This document shows positions 38,459 to 48,302 of a DNA stretch of 64,000 bases, one piece after another. The notes beneath the pieces were generated by a model. The model was not told the origin of the DNA. It did not search any database and saw nothing but the letters and a program-made list of their open reading frames with translations. Origin of the DNA: Smittia aterrima (lineage: Eukaryota; Arthropoda; Insecta; Diptera; Chironomidae); assembly GCA_033063855.1 (NCBI GenBank), contig CP093831.1, positions 18,290,001 to 18,354,000 of the forward strand. Direction: 5' to 3'. How positions within the stretch are numbered: position 1 is the first letter of the stretch; each line of letters opens with the position of its first letter. A program made the translations under genes and the position numbers.

Positions 38459-40380
38459 ATGGAAGTCGCGCTCGAAAACTCATGCCGTATTTGCATGTTA
38501 AGTGCAGATACGCTCGTTGATATCTTCGAGGAGCATGAGGGCCGACCGATAAGCGAGATTATCAAGGAGTTCAGTGGAGTGAAAATAGAAAAATCCGATT
38601 TATTAAGCAAAAAAATATGCAAAGAGTGCGAAATGAAGACGCTAGACTTTCATGCTTTCCGACAACTTTGTGTTGACTCCGACGAAACTGTTCGCTACAA
38701 TTTACTGCTTGCTGATGTTTTTGAATCAGATGATTCAATTGAAGTAAAGTCCGAGAGAAATTTAAAGATTGAGAATGATAATGAGCTGGAAATAATCACT
38801 GATGAACATTTGCAGAATGAAGAGAGTGATGTTGAGGATACGGTTGAAGAATATTTTATAGAAGACGAAAGCGTTGAGCAAACGGTATATCTACAAGACG
38901 ATATCATTGAAAAATTTGATCAAAACGACGAACCATTAGAAGATCATCACGTCACTGTTGAGACATCAGAAGATGAAGAAAGAAGTTTTGATTTTAATGG
39001 AGAAAAGAAGAATCTCGTTGTGATTGAAAGAGTTGACTCCAAGTTGAGCACAGCCAATTCAACATTTTACGAGCCTAGTGATGATCTTACAGAAAAGATG
39101 CGAAAGGCTCATTTTGCAAAAGAACAACAGAAGAAGCATAAATGTCCTCAATGCGATAAATATTTCATGTTTCCATCGAAAGGTACGAACACTTACTAAA
39201 ATTCTCAATTCAAATCTAAAATTATTTTATTTTTAGTCACTCGCCATGTAAACGCAGTCCACAAGAAATCAAAAGAGAGTACAAAAAATGATATCAAGAA
39301 AAATCATCATTGCACCGTTTGTGGTAAAGCTTTCGTTAGTCAGTTTAAGGTGCGCCGTCACATGGTCGTCCACGACACGGAGCTCAAAATGGGACTTCAG
39401 AAAAACTGGTCTCGCAATTACTTTTTATGCGAATTGTGTAACAAGAAATTCCACATGCAAACAACTTTCGATCGACATAAACTGATATGTGACCTGCTTC
39501 AAAAATCTTTTATTGAGCGGCCTCCTGATCATAAATATTTCTGTGCTATTTGCAGTAGCATCTTTTCAACTCACGATGACATGGTTGAACATATGAAGTC
39601 TCACATTTCGAACGAAAGTCAAAATTGCGTTCATGAAAATTGTTCAAATGTCAATCTGTTCATGAATGATATGATCCGCCATGGGAAGTATCACGAAGAG
39701 AATGTCACATACCGATGCTGCGTCTGCCAAAAAACGTTTCCGAATGGAGAAGAGATCGTTGCTCATCTGCTGCGCCACAAGGAGTACAAACCGTTTAGCT
39801 GCCGTGACTGCGGAAAAGCGTTTTTCGATAAATACAAACTTCGTCAACATGTCAACACTCACGATCCGAACATTGTCAAGAACTTTATTTGCGAATTTTG
39901 TCAAAGGCCTTTTGCTGCTCAAGATTATCTCACTTGCCATATAAGAAGGAAACACTCTGAGCTGAAGCCTTATCAATGCAACTTCTGTTCAAAATCGTTT
40001 GCCTTTTTACACGACCTTAATCTTCACAGCAGCAACCACACAGGTAAGTCGAAAATTAACAGATTATTGATTCCGATTTAATTTTGATTATCTTTTCAGG
40101 GAATAAGAAACATGTTTGCGTAATCTGCGATTCAACATTCACCAAGGCTTGGTCTTTAAAACAACATTTAACTCTTCACGAAGCAGCTCCGGAAATTCAA
40201 TGTGATCTTTGCGATTTTACTGCCCCATCAAAATTTCGAATGGAATCGCATTTAGCTGCCCATGAAGAGTCGCAATCTTCTGAAAATGCAAACGAAGAGA
40301 CTAACTTTACCTTTATGGAAACAGTCAGCGATACAGAAGGAGACAATTACATCGAAGAAATTCCAACTTCTTATTCATAA
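38459..40380 (+). CDS. ZAD-C2H2 zinc-finger protein (11 fingers)
   Basis: Three exons (38459-39182, 39237-40043, 40100-40380) encode 603 residues. Residues 9-85 form a zinc-finger-associated domain (ZAD) with zinc Cys pairs C9/C12 and C54/C57; in insects this domain dimerises the protein. An acidic linker of about 140 residues follows (many Glu/Asp, few basic). From about residue 230 there are eleven C2H2 fingers, for example HKCPQCDKYF, HHCTVCGKAF, YFCAICSSIF, YRCCVCQKTF, FSCRDCGKAF, FICEFCQRPF, YQCNFCSKSF and HVCVICDSTF. Finger five is degenerate (CVHENC with long spacing). Intron 1 splits the first finger. These are DNA-binding nuclear proteins, often chromatin or insulator factors; no one-to-one name can be given. 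AATAAA follows at 40399, only 24 bases before the stop of the convergent neighbour. Confidence 0.9.
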
Positions 40381-40422
40381 ACTTTAATTTTGATTTGTAA
40401 TAAACACAAGAAACAATAGAAG

Positions 40423-41197
40423 TTATGGTTTGTGAATATAAGTAGCTGGCTCGATTTGAGAAAGCTTTCGAACAACATTCTTGTAGCAACGGTCATCTTC
40501 GTTATGAATAATTGCGATAGCGAAATAGTGAGGAAGCTTCATGTCAACGTTTTTAACGAGCGCAGTAGTTCTTGCGGAAGAAAAAATTTTACAAACAACT
40601 TTTCCATCCAGAAAAACCTTAGAATGGAAATACATGTATATATATATGAAAAGATCTTTCGTCTTTTGGTCTCACCATGAATCCTCGAACTCCGTAAGTT
40701 GATTTGACAGTCCAATGAATAATGACTGAGTGATTACGAACAGGAATGAGCTTGTCGATGTTTATAAAGGAGCTTCGTTCATAAACTGTTGATTCGAACA
40801 CTGACATCGACGATACCACGCGAAGCAAAGAAGCTTTACTTGTTGAATGTTGACTTCTCGATGGAACGAAAATATTGTCGTTAGGGCGAAATGGACATGA
40901 GGAGTGACTGCAGTCGTCGGAGCAATTATTAGCTGGTTCAAAAGTTTCTTCATCGTCTTCTTCATTTTCTAATAAATCTCCATTTCGTTCGCCATCCACA
41001 GAAAACAATGATTTTCTCAATTCTTGTGGAACGACATCATCGAGTTTAAGTTCAAAAGGCTTCTTTCCCAAATACGAGTCAAATTGTTTCGACGTGAAGA
41101 TTTTTTGCTTCATCCAGATAAACGACATTTTGAAACTTGAAAATTTCCGCGGAGCTCTGAGACTGGAAAATTGGTTTTCACTGGAAAAAGTTTTCAT
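40423..41197 (-). CDS. Unknown protein with possible fibronectin type III-like domain
   Basis: I do not recognise this gene. Two exons (41197-40676 and 40617-40423) give 238 residues; a second ATG at 41128 (MSFIWMKQKIF) may be the true start, giving 215. No signal peptide. The middle is acidic (ENEEDDEETFEPANN) with a short Cys/Ser cluster. The C-terminal 90 residues, from VRNHSVIIHWTVKS through GVRGFMVFLDGKVVCKI to PHYFAIAIIHNEDD, have the strand pattern of an FN3 domain (conserved Trp, the G-[YF]-x-V-x-x-DG turn, late Tyr). The intron, with a good GTGAGA donor, splits this domain. FN3 identity is inference from pattern. The 3' end is convergent with the ZAD gene, with 42 bases between stops, so 3' UTRs probably overlap. 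Confidence 0.6.
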
Positions 41198-41694
41198 TCA
41201 AACGGTGAAGTCTTTCAAGAATTTAATTTTACTTTAGATAAGAAAAGAGGGCAAAATGCTTCAATCAATGGATGCCGATTACTATCTCGAGGAAGACACG
41301 ATGTAAGGAATTCAAAGTGATCATGGAAATCTTCATTCTGCTTCGATAAATTCGTAAATCTTCTTTTTGCATGAAAAAACTTTCTACTCTCATTTTTTTC
41401 CGATATCGATTTTTTTTTTATTCTTTTCAAACTTCATTCGGAAAAGTCAAGAAAACATTTTCGTTATTAAAATGTGGACAAGTTTAGCTTTTAAGCAAAT
41501 CGCTTTCATAAATCAAGTTCAATACTTCGATAAGAGGATAAAATGTAAATTTTAATCAGAAGTGCTCGAGTTGCCTGGAAATTCCAATTCAGGAAAAATG
41601 GAAACTCGAACAAATCTGAACCATCTGTTGCTTTTTGTCTGATGTGGAAATGGGAAACTTTCGTTCGTATGTTTAAAAATCCTTTCTTTATAAA
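41198..41694. promoter_or_regulatory. Divergent region upstream of PICK1 and the FN3-like gene
   Basis: This 497-base gap lies between two outward-transcribed genes. No TATA box stands out. Frames on either strand (41215-41430, 41367-41555) have no domain. Confidence 0.35.
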
Positions 41695-43666
41695 ATGAAT
41701 CGCTACATAAATCAAAGGAAACTGCTGGATCTTAGGACTGAGAAAACAGAAACAACAAAACCATCCGTTCCAGGACGAGCTGTGTTGATCGAAAACAAAG
41801 TTGTCGAGGAAAAACCTTTTATGACAAACGATGAGCTTCCCGAGGCTGAACTTTACTTCGGTGGTGAGCAGGAAACTGAATCTGAGCATGATTCGAGGAT
41901 GATTCGAATCAGTCAGCGAGAAGAAATGTCAAGACTGTAAGTCAAGATCGTCAAACAAAACATGCAAACATCAGTCTCACAAATTTATGTTCTGTTGTGT
42001 CGTTGGTTCCGAGAAAAGTCATTTTCCTTTCGAATTTTCTCGACATGTCTATCGCTAACTGCACGATTAATTTGACTTTAAGTTGCTTTACGCTTAATTC
42101 GAAGATTCGATGCTTTAACACAACTAACAAATGGTTTCTACCCTCTAGGGGAATGACAGTTTCATCTGGACACGTTATCATTAAAAAAGATAACTCTAAC
42201 ATGATTGGTAACTAACAAAGCAAACCTAATTGATTTAAATCAATCTAATTCTTTCTCCTTTAGGGATTTCTATTGGTGGTGGCGGACCATATTGTCCGTG
42301 TTTGTACATCGTACAAGTTTTCGACAATACACCCGTTTCAAGAGAAGGAACTTTACAATCAGGAGATGAACTTCTTGGTATCAATGGGTCGAGTGTAAAA
42401 GGAAAGACCAAAGTTGAAGTTGCTAAAATGATTCAATCAACTGAGGCTCAGGTTACGATTCATTACAACAAACTTCATTCGGAGAATGCTCAAGGCGACA
42501 CATTGGACATCGCATTGAAGAAAATCAAGCATCGCCTTGTGGAGAACATGAGTTCAAAGACCGCTGACGCTCTGGGACTTAGTAGAGCAATCTTATGTAA
42601 TGACTCTTTAGTCAAACGCCTGAAAGAACTCGAAGGAACCGAGTTGATGTATCGAGGACTCGTAGATCATTGTAAACGCGTCTTAAAAGCTTACTTCAAT
42701 GTTTTTCAAGCTATGCACGCATTTGGAACTGAATTCTGTACAATGTCAATCCGGGAACCACAACCAACCGCTAGCGAAGCCTATAGAGCTTTTGGTGAAA
42801 TGCATCGAGGACTTGAGAAAGAGGGAATTCAAATGATTAAAGCTTTAAAACCAGTTATCGCCAATTTCGGAACTTACCTTAACAAAGCTATCCCAGACAC
42901 CAAGCTCACTGTCAGAAAGTATGCGGACAGTAAGTTCGCCTATCTCTCTTATTGTTTGAAAGTTAAGGAAATGGATGATGAAGAACAAAGTTATTCTTCG
43001 ATTCAAGAGCCACTTTATCGTGTAGAGACGGGCAACTACGAATATCGGTTGATTCTCCGTTGTCGTCAAGAAGCTCGGTCAAAGTTCGCAAAGTTGAGGA
43101 ACGATGTGCTTGAGAAAATCGAGTTACTGGAAGCTAAACATGCTCAAAGCCTCGCAGATAACTTAAAGAAACTCCTCGAAGGATTAGCTCAGTTCACATT
43201 AGATTCGATAACGAAATTTGAATCAACAAAAGGACTTTTTCCAATCGAAGTTGATCTCAAGTCTGATGCTTTCACTTATAAATCGCAAAACACATTCAGC
43301 AGCGATGGAGCTGAAGATGAAGAAATTCCACAAGCTGAAGAAGCCAAAGAAGCGAAACCATCGGCTGTTGAAGATTTATTAGCAAACGGATCGAATCAAG
43401 ATTTACTTAGTCTAATGGCACTTGAAACAACACAAGTTCATAAAAGCTCCAGTGGCATCACAGATCAACTAGTCTCCACTGATCTTGAATCGACTTCAAG
43501 TTCTTTAGTACTAGGTCTTCAAAATCTATCAAATAACAACAACGAGAGTGTCGCTCAAGATCTTCTTTCGGAACTCGGTCTTGACGAGATCGATTTGAAT
43601 GTTGGATTGACTTCCGCTCCAAATAAATCTAATAAAGTTTGCTCCATCGACGATTTGCTTAACTAA
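41695..43666 (+). CDS. PICK1: PICK1 orthologue (PDZ and BAR domain protein)
   Basis: Three exons (41695-41936, 42149-42207, 42264-43666) encode 567 residues. After an 80-residue N-terminal extension, the PDZ domain covers about residues 83-165: MTVSSGHVIIKKDNSNMIGI, then SIGGGGPYCPCLYIVQVFDN, then LQSGDELLGINGSSVKGKTK. The AH/BAR (arfaptin homology) domain follows from about residue 185, starting HRLVENMSSKTADALGLSRA. The tail is acidic and Asn/Ser-rich. PICK1 binds C-terminal tails of receptors and protein kinase C through the PDZ and curves membranes through the BAR dimer, controlling receptor traffic and secretory granule formation. Exon 2 is only 59 bases and lies inside the PDZ. The gene is convergent with the thioredoxin-fold gene, with 51 bases between stops; AATAAA at 43704. 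Confidence 0.94.
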
Positions 43667-43717
43667 ACCATCGAATTCTTTATTTATTTAAAAACGAAGA
43701 TTGAAATAAATTTTATA

Positions 43718-44936
43718 TTAAGCAGCTTCTGTCGTTTGTGCAGCTTTTGAAGCTTCTGCGCCTTTTAAAGCTTCTGTAGCTTTTGAAGCTGCTTCAGCTT
43801 CTGCGGCTTTCTTCGCTCTCCACTTTTCCGCTCGCATTACCTTAACTCGGGCAGCCTCTCTTATTTTGAAACCTGCCATGTCGTCGTTCAAAAAGCTTCC
43901 TACGAGGTCATAGAGCTGCTCAAAAGTGTAGCCACTATAATCTTTGCAAACGACGAGACCATCTTTGTACATGTTAACAGTGGGAAATCCCTGGCAATGT
44001 TCTTTGTTGCATCGTTCTCTGTTTGACTTTTTGTTACAATCCATTTGAACGATTCTTATCGATGCATTCCCTGAATACTTTGACGCAACCTCCGCAAAGG
44101 GTTTTTTAATTTCTTTACAATATTTACACCAAGGAGCATACATCAAAACCAATGTAAAGCCTTCAGAGTTCAAGCTTTCAGTAAAATTTTCAGCTGAGGC
44201 TTCAATCACATTTGAGCTATCGGAAATCTGTGGTAAGCTTCTCACAGAAATGACAGTTGAATTTTCAATGTGTTTTAAAGTTTCATTCGTAACTTCTTCA
44301 TCATGAGGAACTTCAACCGTTTTCTCCGCTTTTTCTATTTTGGGAGTTGTAGTTTCTTGAATTGATCGAGAACTTAAAGTTGTAGCTTTTCTTGTAGATG
44401 TTAACTCTGACAATTTCTTTGTAGTTTGAGAAAGTGACTTTATCGCTTGATCCATTCCAAAAACAAAAGTTTTCAAGCTCTCTATGTCATGTTCGCCTTC
44501 ATAAAATTGGATAATTGTCCCGTTTTGAATCCAAGCTAGAGTTGGAAACACATCAATTTCCATTTCACGACAAATTGGACCGAAGACTGAGCAGTCGAAC
44601 TTTATAATGTTGATGTCGTTATAATCTGTTTCTACGTAGTTTCTGAGCAGATTCCAGCTGTTATCGAGTGTTTTCGATGGCTTCGAACTGAAAATAAAAA
44701 AGAAACAAAGAAAATGTTATTCAGCTGCTAACGATGACTCATAAATTTTACTCTTGGTGATGAAACATGAGAAACGAATGATTCGTTCCGACAATCTCAA
44801 CTAGATTCTCCTTTCCTGATGTGGAATCTGGCTCTAACTTTAACTCAATATCATAAATCAGCGGAGCAATTAGAAAAACGAGAAGCGAAAAAGAAACTAT
44901 TACTAATAAACATCCCACGCACGTGCAACTTTTCAT
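43718..44936 (-). CDS. Membrane-anchored two-domain thioredoxin-fold protein
   Basis: Two exons (44936-44752 and 44687-43718) encode 384 residues. Residues 9-35 form a hydrophobic signal anchor (VGCLLVIVSFSLLVFLIAPL). A first thioredoxin-like domain follows to about 140, recognised by FDCSVFGPICREMEIDVFPT and LAWIQNGTIIQFYEG, but its active site position reads FLMFHHQDSKPSK with no CxxC. A Thr/Ser/Glu-rich linker leads to a second thioredoxin domain with YAPWCKYCKEIKKPF (Cys249, Cys252) and GFPTVNMYKDG with the cis-Pro. The C-terminal 50 residues are Ala/Lys/Glu-rich (AKKAAEAEAASKATEALKG), a composition like LEA or coiled-coil helices. Expected location is the ER or cell membrane with the domains in the lumen or outside. 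The role is probably disulphide exchange, inferred from the fold. An alternative first exon may lie just upstream. Confidence 0.8.
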
Positions 44937-45045
44937 TTTAACTTCTACCTTTGAAGATCGTTTGTGAAGTGAATAAAGCAACTCGGTTGTTCCTCCAATC
45001 CGAAGTTTGCTGTCACAGATGTATTTGAGTTTAAATATTACTCAC

Positions 45046-45212
45046 GTTGAATTATAAAAGAATATCAGTGATCTGTTTTCGATATCTCCATTTGCGTCAT
45101 TATCTTCCACATCTTTATGCTTCTGCAAGTACACGAGAAAAGAATTGAACACAAGAATTGACAAGAAAAATATTATGAAAACAGAAATAGCCAATTTATT
45201 ATAAGAACTCAT
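45046..45212 (-). CDS. Candidate alternative first exon (second signal anchor) for the thioredoxin-fold gene
   Basis: An ATG at 45212 opens a 55-codon exon, MSSYNKLAISVFIIFFLSIL then VFNSFLVYLQKHKD, ending in NRSLIFFYNS and a GTGAGT donor in phase 2. The neighbouring exon at 44936-44752 has the same design: signal anchor, short acidic stretch, the first strand of a thioredoxin fold (NHSFLMFHHQ) and a phase 2 donor at the same point of the fold. Both can splice in frame to the exon starting at 44687, so these may be alternative first exons. Other options are an orphan exon of a lost duplicate, or splicing from 45046 to an acceptor near 44998, which would also stay in frame and fuse the two anchors. 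Confidence 0.5.
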
Positions 45213-45389
45213 TGTAGTTTTAATGCCATAACAAATATTAAAGTTGATTCGATGAAGTTTTCGTAAGCGACTGAACTGTTTATTTATCAAAACAAAGAGA
45301 ATAAAATTGATTGCCGTTTGACATTCTCAAGTTGTTTCCAATCACTTTTGACGAAAAAAAAAATTGAATTAATATTAAACTGAGAGATA

Positions 45390-46225
45390 TCAAATGAACT
45401 CACTTTTTCCTCCTGCGCAATTACTGAGAATGCAATCAGTTAATTCTTCAATGGTCAAGTCTAATTGATGATCTTTTCTTATTCGTTTTCCATTTTTGAA
45501 AATCGTTAGCGTCGAACAACCTATCGCTTCTTTAAGACAAAAACCTGGGACTTTAAATTTGATATTTTTGTGATCGACAAGATTTAGAGCCAATGGATCC
45601 CAAAGAACATTTAGGGTTAAAATTGTTGAAAGCGCAGTTTAGTGTATTTAATGAAACTGCAGTCTGATGAGATGAAATCGTAAAAATTTGAGCTACTCAG
45701 CCCATAAACTCCGCTTCTCGCTGGTTCAATAATTGCTTTTAACTCGTGAGCTTTCCATTTTAATTATAAAACCTTGGATTCCAAGAAAGCTTTTATCTCC
45801 GGTAAATTTTTCTTTAGAGACTCCATTTGCAATCCAATAAATCGAAGGAGATCTTGATTCTCGATTGTAAGTCTTGCAAAGTTTCGGCTGTTCATCACAA
45901 TTGATGCTCATAAATGAGAATCCTGTGTTATTCGAGTAATTCCTCTCCAAATCACTTCAAACTGGTGCTAGTATTCTACAAAATTTACAATCAGGAGTGA
46001 AGAACATTGCCAAACATTTTCCCGACTTAAGTTTTTTTTCAATTTCAACTCTGTCCAACGATATTTGAATCTTCAATTCGAAGAATTTCTGCATGATTTT
46101 TAAGTGATCGCTTGGGTTTTCCGCAAAAAGCTTCACAACTAAAGATTCAGAGATATCATGATCATCACAAAGCTGTGGACTGAAATTGTATCTGCCTATG
46201 ATCTGCCTATGATCTCGGCAGTGAG
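45390..46225 (-). pseudogene. Decayed multi-domain thioredoxin (PDI-like) gene copy
   Basis: Minus-strand remnants of up to three thioredoxin-like domains appear in order. First, the end of one domain (QLCDDHDISESLVVKLF ..., about 46200-46090). Second, a nearly whole domain with active site DCKFCRILAPV, cut by an in-frame TGA at 45957-45959 exactly where the family has Trp (compare LAPxW); the same frame continues SDLERNYSNNTGFSFMSINC to a second stop at 45726. Third, after a gap, the middle and end of a domain (VLWDPLALNLVDHKNIKFKV ... LTIFKNGKRIRKD, about 45620-45400) without its active site, ending at a GTGAGT donor. No start codon or signal peptide is found, and a repeat-like segment begins at the 5' edge near 46190. 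A functional gene with a readthrough stop cannot be excluded. Confidence 0.6.
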
Positions 46226-46560
46226 TTGGACCTAGTTCGAATCCCACAAGCGACAAGGAATTTCAGTTTTTCAAAGAGCAATCTTGACCGGTTAAAATGA
46301 GCTGAAAATGAAATCTTCGTTTTCAGCTGCGTTCTCTCTCATGAACACCAAATCTTCGAGCCGTCTCAACGTCTGATAGCAAAATAAGATTCACACAGTC
46401 ATTCAATACTGTGAATTATGAATCATGGAGGAACATACATTAAGTAGATAAAGGCCGAAGCCAAAACAGACAATTTGTAGGTCTGGTAGTCTAGAGCTAT
46501 GTTGGAATTGAGGTCGCTAAGGACCTGGAAACGGCTTGCTAATAATTAAGCCGTAGGGGG
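46190..46560. repeat. Repeat-like segment with B-box-like word and two hairpins (possible SINE)
   Basis: The segment opens with a tandem ATCTGCCTATG duplication (46189-46213) and then TAGTTCGAATCCC near 46230, which resembles the B box of a tRNA-derived SINE. Its far end has two perfect hairpins, AGGTC/GACCT at 46511-46526 and ACGGCTT/AAGCCGT at 46531-46554, in sequence of higher GC than its surroundings. No intact tRNA cloverleaf can be folded around the B box. Calling it a SINE is inference; only the hairpins and duplication are certain. Confidence 0.35.
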
Positions 46561-46710
46561 CAGCTCTTACGACTAGCAAAAGTAGCAACAAAACCGAAAA
46601 CAACATTTTTCCTGACGTTGAAAGTCTGAGTCAGATTGTTTAACGAAACAAACACGAATGAGGCAGATAAAATTTTATTGTGATGACACATTTTCAAAGA
46701 TATCGTAATT

Positions 46711-47180
46711 TTAAGTCTCATCTCTTACTGTCAAATGCTTCTCAACAAATGTAATTAAATTAACTTTCGTCCTCTTCTTATCATTCCCGAATCTTTGGAA
46801 AACTTCTCCATTCTTCAAGAGCAGAATGAAAGGATACTCGTTCACTCCAAATTGTTTGCAAATTTTTCGATATTGCTCACAGTTCGTCTCTGCGATCTTA
46901 ATGCCTTCATTGCCAACGTAATTCTCAGCTAGCTCTTCCCAAGTATCAGCAAATCTTTGACAGAAAGGACAACTGAAAGTTGATAAACATATTTAAAAGC
47001 TTCAAGAGAAAGTCAACGAACTCACTATGGCTTGTAGAATTTCACGAAAACGTTCTCGTTCTTCTCGAGGAAATCTTTGTAGTTTACGTCAGTCAATTGT
47101 TTTGAAAACTGATCATTTTTTAATGGAACTAAATTCGCTAAAGTAACAAAAATTGACACGAAAAATAATCCTCGCAACAT
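46711..47180 (-). CDS. Small secreted thioredoxin-like protein (CPFC)
   Basis: Two exons (47180-47026 and 46972-46711) encode 138 residues. Residues 1-22 look like a signal peptide (MLRGLFFVSIFVTLANLVPL). The thioredoxin fold follows: VFVKFYKPYCPFCQRFADTW with Cys55/Cys58 (CPFC), IKIAETNCEQYRKICKQFGV, then NEYPFILLLKNGEVFQRFG with the cis-Pro. The intron sits in the codon just before the first active-site Cys, in phase 2, the same place as in the pretaporter gene and the membrane-anchored gene in this cluster, which supports common descent by local duplication. The Trp normally before CxxC is Tyr (KPYCPFC). There is no KDEL-type retention signal; the C-terminus is TVRDET, which is not a good match. 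The product is likely a secretory-pathway oxidoreductase. Confidence 0.8.
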
Positions 47181-47595
47181 TTTCGTTTGAGTTATCGAAA
47201 ACTTCTTTGTTCATAATTTTTTAAAAACGGTATGGAGTCGAATTCTGTTTGTTTAGCTGGAAATAAAAGTTTATTCGACAATATATTCACTGGTGTTGAA
47301 TCTTTTGTTTCTACACTTTGTGCAGTTTTATTTATTCTGAATCGATGGTGAGTAACGTTAAGCTTTTACAGCTGGATTATTTTACAAAAACTTAAGTGCA
47401 CAAGTTTAAACTCAATGGACTCATTCACTTTTTTAAACAAACATACAATCCTATAAAATCCTTTACATCCTTTACAGTGCTTTTATTATTCTCAAATATA
47501 CGCTCTTTGTTTGTTTTCGTTTCACAGCATGTAATTTTCGGATACCTTGAAATAAAATAATTTTTATATAAAATAAAATAAAAAACTTATTTTAT
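47181..47595. other. Intergenic stretch within the thioredoxin cluster
   Basis: This 415-base gap between the CPFC thioredoxin gene and the small six-cysteine gene shows no coding exon. It is strongly AT-rich, with AATAAAATAA repeats at 47547-47580 that include the likely polyadenylation signals of the six-cysteine gene. Confidence 0.35.
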
Positions 47596-47944
47596 TTACC
47601 TTGTTACAAAGTGGTTCCTGCAGTATCCTTGGTCTGCCTTAGTGGCATCACATGGAATATACCACAACTTGAGACATTTGTCAGCGATTTGTTTTTTCAT
47701 TTCTTCTTCGACTATGGTGAAAAGCTTTTTGTATTTTAAGCTTTTGTCGCAGCTATAGAAATCAAAATGTTAAATTTAATATTGAGAAATGTCTTACTAA
47801 TCTTTACTATGATCCATAGTAGATACTGCAGTGTTGTTGAACAGATGTATCCAAACAAACAGATGTGGTTGCCTTGACGTCAATTTTGTTCAAAGCTGAT
47901 GCAATTCCGAGTAAGGAGACGATTACTAAAAATTTCCCGAACAT
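47596..47944 (-). CDS. Small secreted six-cysteine protein of unknown function
   Basis: I do not recognise this gene. Two exons (47944-47808 and 47752-47596) encode 97 residues. Residues 1-17 (MFGKFLVIVSLLGIASA) are a signal peptide. The mature part of 80 residues has six Cys with spacing C-x8-C-x7-C-x24-C-x7-C-x9-C, enough for three disulphides, and a helical charged middle (FTIVEEEMKKQIADKC). It sits inside a cluster of oxidoreductase genes on the same strand, but it is not itself a thioredoxin fold by sequence. A TATA box lies 38 bases upstream of the ATG and AATAAA follows the stop closely. The stop codon overlaps a GTAAAT that could be a donor to an unseen further exon. Confidence 0.7.
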
Positions 47945-47981
47945 TTTGTAATAACTGAATCGATCTCAACAAATGTTATGG

Positions 47982-47989
47982 ATTTTATA
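47982..47989 (-). promoter_or_regulatory. TATA box of the six-cysteine gene
   Basis: TATAAAAT on the minus strand, 38-45 bases upstream of the start codon at 47944. This implies a very short 5' UTR. Confidence 0.55.
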
Positions 47990-48302
47990 GCGAGAAGCTC
48001 GTCGAATGCAATCAATTTTCGAATGCAATCGTGGAGACATCTTCAATGATCGATCGAAAACTTTTGAATTGAAGACTTTGCATCCTTTCCAAGAAAATTT
48101 TACAAAAAGCTGCTATTCGAATAAAGACGAGAGGAGATAATTAAGTGTTGAGAAGAGAAAAGTTTTACATTCTCCACTTTTATTTACGCTCTTCATGATA
48201 GTTATCAAAATTATAACTTTTTTTTTAACAAAATCAAATCTTTCTTCTTAAGTCTAGGGAAGAAAAAGAAAACCTGACAAAGTTTTTCTTAAGTAGATGG
48301 AT
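47990..48302. other. Intergenic stretch before the pretaporter gene 3' end
   Basis: No gene is seen. It contains upstream sequence of the six-cysteine gene and the 3' UTR of the pretaporter-like gene. Confidence 0.35.

Noticed and set aside
41506..41889. 127-codon minus-strand frame
   Set aside because: It is antisense to PICK1 exon 1 and its flank.
46215..46250. Possible tRNA gene at the GTTCGAATCCC word
   Set aside because: No T-arm stem pairs around the loop and no acceptor or anticodon stem can be drawn.
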